NCBI GenBank assembly: GCA_022539475.1
Contig: VCMS01000150.1
Location: forward strand, 62,001 to 126,000
Source of the DNA: Gracilaria domingensis
Taxonomy: Eukaryota > Rhodophyta > Florideophyceae > Gracilariales > Gracilariaceae
Direction of reading: 5' to 3'
DNA: 64,000 bases
The notes beneath the pieces were generated by a model. The model was not told the DNA's origin, did not search any database, and was given only the letters and a program-made list of their open reading frames with translations. The stretch's first letter is position 1. The number at the start of each line of letters is the position of its first letter. Made by a program: the position numbers and the translations under genes. Below are positions 58,154 through 64,000 of this stretch, one piece after another.

Positions 58154-58537
58154 GGCGGCCGCGTGTATATAGCAGTGTGTATGTACAGTAGTAGTAGCAG
58201 TGTGAATAGCGAAGGTGCTAAACTAGCCTCGGCGGCGGTTTTTAAGCTGCTCGGCGGCTCGCCCGCCACGCGCGCGCGCCGCGCGCCCGCAGCGCGCCCA
58301 TTGGCGGAGCCGCAAGTGGCGGCGCGGCGCGCAGATGGACCGCGGCGCGCGGCGCGGCGCGCGGCGTGGAACGGCGGCTGGAACGCGCGTAAACGGGCCG
58401 CGCGCGCGCCCCGTTTTGGCGCGTCGCGCGCTCATTGGCGCGCGCGCGCGCGCGCACGAGCGCCGTAGCCTGCGCCGCTGCTACCCGCGCCGCGCGCGCC
58501 GCGCTTCCAACGCGCGCGCACGGCGCGCGCCGCCGCC

Positions 58538-58574
<37 letters not shown>

Positions 58575-58851
58575 AGGACGTGCGCTCGCGCCCAATGGGC
58601 GCGCTGCACGTGCGCGCCGGCGCCGCCGCATTTACACTGTAGGCGGCGCGCCGCCCGTCGCCCAGCCGCGCGAGACGCGCGCGCGCGCGCGAGATGCGGC
58701 GCAGATTGGCGCCGCCGAGCCGTGCCGAACAGATCATTGGCCCGCTCCGCCGTCGCGTGTACCAAAGCCGCGCGATCCCCCTCCCCCCCCCCCCACCCCC
58801 GTCGCGCCACTCGCGAGCGCGGCGCGGCGCTGCCGGACGTGGCGCGCCTTA
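58154..58851. other. Very GC-rich region with ATTGG boxes
   Basis: Separates two converging genes. It holds CG-alternating runs (58439-58454), an uninterrupted CCG repeat (58541-58573), a C-rich tract (about 58781-58800), five CCAAT/ATTGG pentamers (58300, 58434, 58592, 58705, 58736) and an E2F-like TTTTGGCGCG (58414-58423). The long ORFs here are base-composition artefacts. Confidence 0.5.
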
Positions 58852-59752
58852 TTACGCGCACCGGATCAGCGCCTGCCGCGCCTTCTGCGCGCCGAGCACC
58901 GCCACGCAGCACAGCGTGCCGATCATCGCCAGCTGCAGCGCGCACAGCGCCGCCGCCGCGCTGCTGCCGTCGTGCCACACGTCGTCGTACACCTGCGCCA
59001 CGCGCGGCAGCCACGCGATGTGTCGCGCCAGCACGGCCGTGCCCAGCACGCCCGTCTTGAGCGCGAAGAACGCCGCGTAGTACGCGCGCTCGAACTCGGC
59101 GCAGCCGAGCACCAGCTCCAACCCCACCGGCAGCAGGTTGAACCAGTGCGCCAGTTTGAACGCCGCCGCGTTCGACGCCGTCACCTCGTCTCGTACTGAT
59201 ACCACAATGTCGTTGTACACGCACAGCGCCATCACGTTTTGCAGCACCACCACCGACGCCTTGTCCACGACGTGCACAAACGCATGGCGCCGCGTGCGCT
59301 CGCGCGTTTGAAACCCTTTTCTCGCCCGCAGCACGGAGAGACAGCTAGACATCACGCACAGGCAGCAACACACCAGTTGCGCGCAGTACACAGCGAATGA
59401 GAATGCGTACACGCGCAATGTCGGACACCGCAATCACCACCAGCGTGATCAGCACGTACAGCAACATCACCACGCGCCATATCAGCAGCACGCCGGGCCG
59501 AACGATCCACGAATACCCTGCCAGAAAGCTCAGGTCACACGACGAACAAGGCCGCAGAACACTGTTCTCCACAAACAGCGGATTCACCCCGCGGAGCAGC
59601 TTGGAACCGCGCCGCGGCGGTGAGATATCAATGGCTGTCAGTTCTTCCGAGTTGTGTCGTTGCACTGGTCTTGTCAATCCGCTTGCTCTCGTTGTCGTTG
59701 GCAGCGAGAGCGATACCGCGCCCTTGTGAGACATGGGTGCTGCGCTGTTCAT
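58852..59752 (-). CDS. Multi-pass membrane protein in two frames
   Basis: ATG at 59752 gives a Ser/Arg-rich cytosolic-type N-terminus, then a first membrane segment (VLLIWRVVMLLYVLITLVVI). The frame closes at 59345. The overlapping frame from 59433 to 58852 continues with about five more hydrophobic segments (FAVYCAQLVCCCLCVMSSCL; LAHWFNLLPVGLELVL; AFFALKTGVLGTAVL; LQLAMIGTLCCVAVLGA). The join must skip a number of bases equal to 1 modulo 3, through a single-base shift near 59415-59430 or a short intron (one 82-nt GT-AG option would end at the TAG near 59348). The order of segments vaguely recalls Rolling-stone/AIG1-type proteins. That comparison is weak, and function is unknown. Confidence 0.55.
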
Positions 59753-61638
59753 GTGCTCATCTCACGCTGTTGGTCATAGCTTGCATGCTGTCTGCTTGAA
59801 AGCTTGTTCACCGTTCCGTTCGTGTCGCGTCCCTCGACGACTTGGGCGCGCTGAGCCCTTGGTCAATTACAAGCACACGGCGCTTCGAGCCACACGCTTT
59901 TTGTCTCATGTTTCATCATTTCGCCATGATGGCGTTACATTCTTGAGACCCGAGCGCTAAATGTCCTCGACGACCTCTGGTGATCGCTGCCAGCCTGGCT
60001 CTGTCAACCTTAGATTCAATCGAAACAACGCCAGCGCTGAGGGCTAACACTCTTTCTTTTGTGTTCCAGCTATGTCGAGCTTTTGCGCTCCCCAAAAACG
60101 ATGAGCAATGTGCTCAAATCAGAACCGATCAATAGATGTAGAATGTGCTTACTAGGAATATAGTACGACGGTAGATCGGCTCATAATCTGCAGGGATATG
60201 TTTGTGTACAAGGTTCCAAGCCGCTACCACTAGGAAAGGTACCGAGCACATGAATCGAGTCAACAGTCTTTTCTTTTTATGAACAAAGCTCATGGGGAAG
60301 TGGCCGGCCACAGGATCGTGTTTACCATAATGCTTTCCTTCTCCGCTGGGTGAAAGAATCCATATGAGGATAATAACGGTTCGATCTCAGGGAGGAACGA
60401 TGCGTTCGGCGTCCCGCAAGTAGCTCTGCTTGAGCGGCTGTAATGGCCGTCCGTGTCCACGGGTTGTTAAATACGAAGTCACCCGCGACGACACAATCGG
60501 TAGTTGAGACAATCCCCGTGCAAGTGCCAGGATAAACAAGGCAAAGGATCGACATCTAGATGAGCCTTCAATTTCCATCGCGCACCTTGGGAGCAAGTCA
60601 CGATCTAGGTATCACCTATAAGTTTGCAGAAATGGAACGGCAACGAAATGTCAGGGATCCTGAAGCTCTCTTGGCTTTTGCTTTCTGCCTGGCACAGCCT
60701 TGTTCATGTGGGTGCAGGCTACAATCCGGCGTGAACTCTAGCAGTCTGGAGCTGTGCTACGCTTAGAAACACCAAACTCAGAAGAGGATGGTTAAGGGTG
60801 AATTCCAAACTTCAAAACAACTGAGAGGCACGGAACACGAAAACTTTCAAGCGATAGCTTCGTTGGGACGACGCCCTATACCGTTTTCCACCATCAGAAT
60901 TGACCTCTTAGGTTGGCTACTCTCAGATCGTACTGGACAGTTTCCGTCTTGCTTCCCGGATCACTCTGCTTGTGACTTCCATTCAGGATGTCTTACTTTT
61001 TGGGAGTTTCCTGCCCTCTACCACGCTTTCATTCCTGAAAGCATGCTACCAGGTCGCGCAACATAGGCCAATGATGCTAATCTCCACGAAGAATATGAAG
61101 GCGAACAGAGAAATCATGTCAATGGCAAGAGCTCGTGATGATGTGGTGCAGCAGGTTTCTGGCAGGGCACAAAGGCAGCGATCGAGGATCGTGAATGAGT
61201 CTGAAACAAGGCAATCTTGGTGGTGAGGAAGTTCTGGCATGGAAAGGGTTATGCCCTATACAATCATGCTTTCTCTTGGGACAATTCTGCCAATACAAAG
61301 CAGAATGGGCACTACGACAGTCGACGAAAAAGCACTAGTAACAGATCCGCAGGAGGCAGAACGGAATGTACCTAATTCTGTGCCATTTCCGTTACGGACT
61401 AACTGCAAGGCACTAACAGTCTGGAGAAACTAAAGGCGTTGACAGAAACGAATTACCTTCAAGATGTGCGTGCCTTCACCGCTTTTCGAACAGACGACCC
61501 CGGAGCATCCTACCAACCAATATGGAGTACCCCTACCTTCCCTCTTTGAAATGCCGACGTATCTAAGACCTCAGTTCCATTGCTCCACCGCCCCGTTGTC
61601 ATCTCGGGCGTGGGGGAGGGGGGGGGGGGGGGGGGATC
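59753..61638. other. Gap with possible minus-strand coding pieces
   Basis: Minus-strand frames 61240-61046, 60596-60387, 60555-60322 and 60311-60129 contain protein-like text (FVFNNPWTRTAITAAQAELL; RFMCSVPFLVVAAWNLVHKH) but no single frame joins them. They could be exons of an unrecognised membrane protein or a decayed gene. An 18-nt G run (61618-61635) lies three bases after the stop of the next gene. Confidence 0.3.
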
Positions 61639-64000
61639 TTATAGTTTTGCTCTGCTCTTCACTTCCATCTCCGCCAGATTCAACAAATGAGCTTCATCAG
61701 GGCCATCTGCTATGCGGAGTGTTCTCGCATGAACGAAGAAAATGCTCAAGATGGAATCTTGGCACACACCTAAACCACCATGGACCTGTATCGCCCGGTC
61801 CACTACTTCAGAGATCAGCTGCGGAACAATGACTTTCGCGACGCCGATCAAGCGGCGTGTTTCTTGCACATTTCCACTGTCCAGCAAAGAAGCAGCACGC
61901 AGCGTGACACCACGTGCAGCTTCCAACTTACATCTGCACTCTCCTATTTGCTGCTGGACGGCATCATTCTTTATAAGTGCTTGACCGAAAGCATACCTCT
62001 CTCTAGAACGATTGATCAACAGCTCCAGGGCTCTTTCACCACACCCAATTAACCTCATGCAGTGATGCAATCGACCACCACCTAGACGGCTCTGGGCGAC
62101 CTCGAATCCCCCACCCTCCACGTGCAGCAAAGCTTCAGATATGTCAACACGAACATTGTCAAATTCAATCTCAGCATGTCCATGAGGGGCGTCATCGTAT
62201 CCAAAGACCATGAGTGGCCTCAGCACTCTTACGCCCGGGGTTGACATTGGTATCAGGACGATTGAGTGCTGCTTATGTTTTGCGTTCTTCGAGACATCAT
62301 CTGGGCCTTTCCCTATTAGTAGGATGACCTTGCACCGTTTGTCCATCGCCCCGCTTGCCCACCATTTCCGCCCTCGTATACAATACTCAGTCCCGTTGGA
62401 CTCGATTCGAGTCGACAGATTTGTTGCATCCGATGAAGCGACCTCAGGTTCCGTCATTGCAAAGCAAGACCGAATTTCGCCATTCAGTAAGGGAATCAAC
62501 CACCTTTGCTTCTGCCTTTCATTGCCAAATCGTGAAAGAAGTTCGATGTTACCTGTCGCTCGCGCATCATACAAGATACAGCTGGTAAGCTTCTTGGCTG
62601 CGAATACACTTGCGGTGAAAGTTGGAAAACATTGAAGAACTAACCTGTGTCTGGCGCTGAACAGTTAAACACCTCTGCTCCAAACAAGTATCTTCCAGTC
62701 ATCTCGGCAATCGGTGCATATTCTACTGCGGATAATGCTCCTCCAAGACTTTTTGGCAAGAAGAAATTCCACAGCCCTGCATCTTTTGCCTTCAGCTTTA
62801 AGGTTTCCAGTGGCTCCCATGGTTCCCAACGCTTCGAAGATCGGATGTGAGCAAGATAGTTTTCTTCGAGAGGGGCGACTTCTTGAGTTATGAAGCTTAT
62901 AACCTTACTGAGCAATAAGGATCCGCTACTTGAATATTTGCCGAAACCGAGCTTCGAACTCATCCCTAAGACATCTAACCCGCCTCGCACAAAACAATGT
63001 ACCTGTTCGACAAGAACGGTTGCATGCGTGGAAGCTGCATTGCCCTGGACAATGCGATGTTGTATCCCATAGATAATTGCGGCAAACTTGAACAATGCAA
63101 ATGACAGATAGATTCTCAACTCCGAGAGAACCCGGTCCTTCTCAACTCTGGTGTCTTTTAGATATTGGGCAAGAATGTCCGATTCTTCTGGAATTCCAGA
63201 TGGCCGAGGCAAGTTAAACGCCATTGAGCGCAATATTGGCACGCAGGAAGCTTCTTTTGGCATATGATACGGAGTAAGAAACGATGCCAAGTCAGCTATA
63301 GGGTTTCCGAGCGACACAAGCTCCCAATCCAATACTGCCAAACATACCGGTTTTAACTTATGAAAGACTAAATTGTCCAAACGAAAATCACCATGTATCA
63401 AACCAGTTTCATAGCCATTCTCTACGTCGCTCTGAGTTACTTGGTTTCGTTCTGATTTTAGAGTGCGATAAAGTAGTTCAATATCTGTGTAATCAACGTG
63501 TGCTACCCTGCTTGCCCGATATTGACGATACCATGTCGCGAGTTGTCTGTCAATCCATAAGGTACGAGTTGAGCTGAGCCCCTGAAGTCCGTATCGATTT
63601 ATATCAACTTGTCTCAGAGCTGCCAGAACTCGCAGTGCTTCACTAAATACTTCGGCCCTTTCAGCCGCAGATTGAACTTCACTCAAGCTTACGTCCTTGA
63701 ATATGCGACCTTCTACATAGCTCATGGCATAAAACGGAACCCCAAGCAATGATTTGTCTTCACAAAATCCGTATACCTGAGGGACAGGAACAGGCGAGAA
63801 AGCCAGAGCGGAAAGAACACGAAATTCGCGATCAATGCGATGCGCACCCTTGAGAAGCTTTCCTTTTGGCTGTGATCGGATCACGAACTTGAAAACGTCT
63901 GCTTTGCGATCGACATTCGTTATTGTTACCAAGTATGTCGGGTTCGATTGTCCGTGATCAAATTGGGTTACTGATATGGCGGATTTGGTCGGATGAAATC
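61639..64000 (-). CDS. ACAD10/11-like kinase-acyl-CoA dehydrogenase fusion, partial
   Basis: The minus-strand gene runs off the right edge, lacking its first residues. Exon from the edge to 62645: an APH-type kinase fold with VTQFDHGQSNPTY (substrate loop), HGDFRLDNLVFH (catalytic loop) and AVLDWELVSLGNPIADLA (metal site), then the start of an acyl-CoA dehydrogenase (APIAEMTGRYLFGAEVFNCS). Intron 62644-62553 (92 nt, GTTAGT...GACAG) splits a Gly codon. The second exon, 62552-61639, has NIELLSRFG, SCFAMTEPEVASSDATN, RYAFGQALI and ARTLRIADGPDEAHL. In animals ACAD10/11 act on 4-hydroxy acids, phosphorylating and then dehydrating them. Plant IBR3 is related and peroxisomal. The last residues KSRAKL at the C-terminus resemble a peroxisomal targeting signal (AKL). 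The function in this organism is inferred. Confidence 0.93.
62553..62644 (-). other. Spliceosomal intron, 92 nt
   Basis: Donor G|GTTAGT and acceptor GCGAC AG|GT on the minus strand. Removal joins ...CCAGACACAG to GTAACATCGAA, giving the family-conserved APDTGNIE. The length is not a multiple of three and the interior reads open only in the wrong frame. Confidence 0.9.

Noticed and set aside
58335-59224. Several 120-254-codon ORFs on both strands at 58.3-59.2 kb
   Set aside because: All are Ala/Arg/Gly-rich and overlap each other in GC-rich DNA. Only the minus-strand membrane frame has sensible hydrophobic segments.

Overview
The window is nuclear DNA from a eukaryote whose genome is heavily loaded with decayed transposons. 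The few host genes are compact: a retinoblastoma-related protein without visible introns, a multi-pass membrane protein, and an ACAD10/11-type protein with one 92-nt GT-AG intron. A retinoblastoma pocket protein, a chromodomain-bearing Ty3 element, Ty1/copia elements and GC-rich genes in AT-richer repeat DNA fit a multicellular red alga best. That assignment is inference; no marker gene settles it.

Layout. 0-8.5 kb holds a two-piece unknown ORF, a foldback repeat, a frame-broken pseudogene and, on the minus strand, a decayed N-terminal copy of the retinoblastoma-related gene. 8.6-14.3 kb is AT-rich and carries an LTR fragment and an inverted-repeat (foldback) element. 14.35-26.73 kb is a nest: a small terminal-inverted-repeat (TIR) element is split by a 12-kb Ty3/gypsy chromovirus (LTRs at 14703-16132 and 26134-26680), whose gag is itself split by a second copy of the same small element. 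The chromovirus also has an antisense gene between its chromodomain and its 3' LTR. 26.9-29.4 kb is a 5'-truncated copia pol, followed by a second foldback element. 31-37.8 kb has a tandem duplication, a transposase-like relic and a minus-strand gag with its LTR. 39.7-47.5 kb holds a minisatellite, a second copia relic cut by a 243-bp repeat, another copy of that repeat and a third copy of the TIR element. 47.5-54 kb has unidentified repeat relics and a second minisatellite array.

From about 53 kb to the right edge the DNA becomes host gene territory. The retinoblastoma-related gene (54761-58153, plus strand) has two E2F-type sites upstream. This suggests the usual feedback loop in which E2F drives its own repressor. 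A membrane-protein gene (58852-59752) and an ACAD10/11-like gene (61639 to beyond 64000) lie on the minus strand.

The observations most worth following are three: the family of about 450-bp TIR elements built of ATC/GAT-rich motifs, with splice-site-like sequences just inside their ends; the antisense gene in the chromovirus; and the red-algal-type pocket protein with its truncated paralogue.
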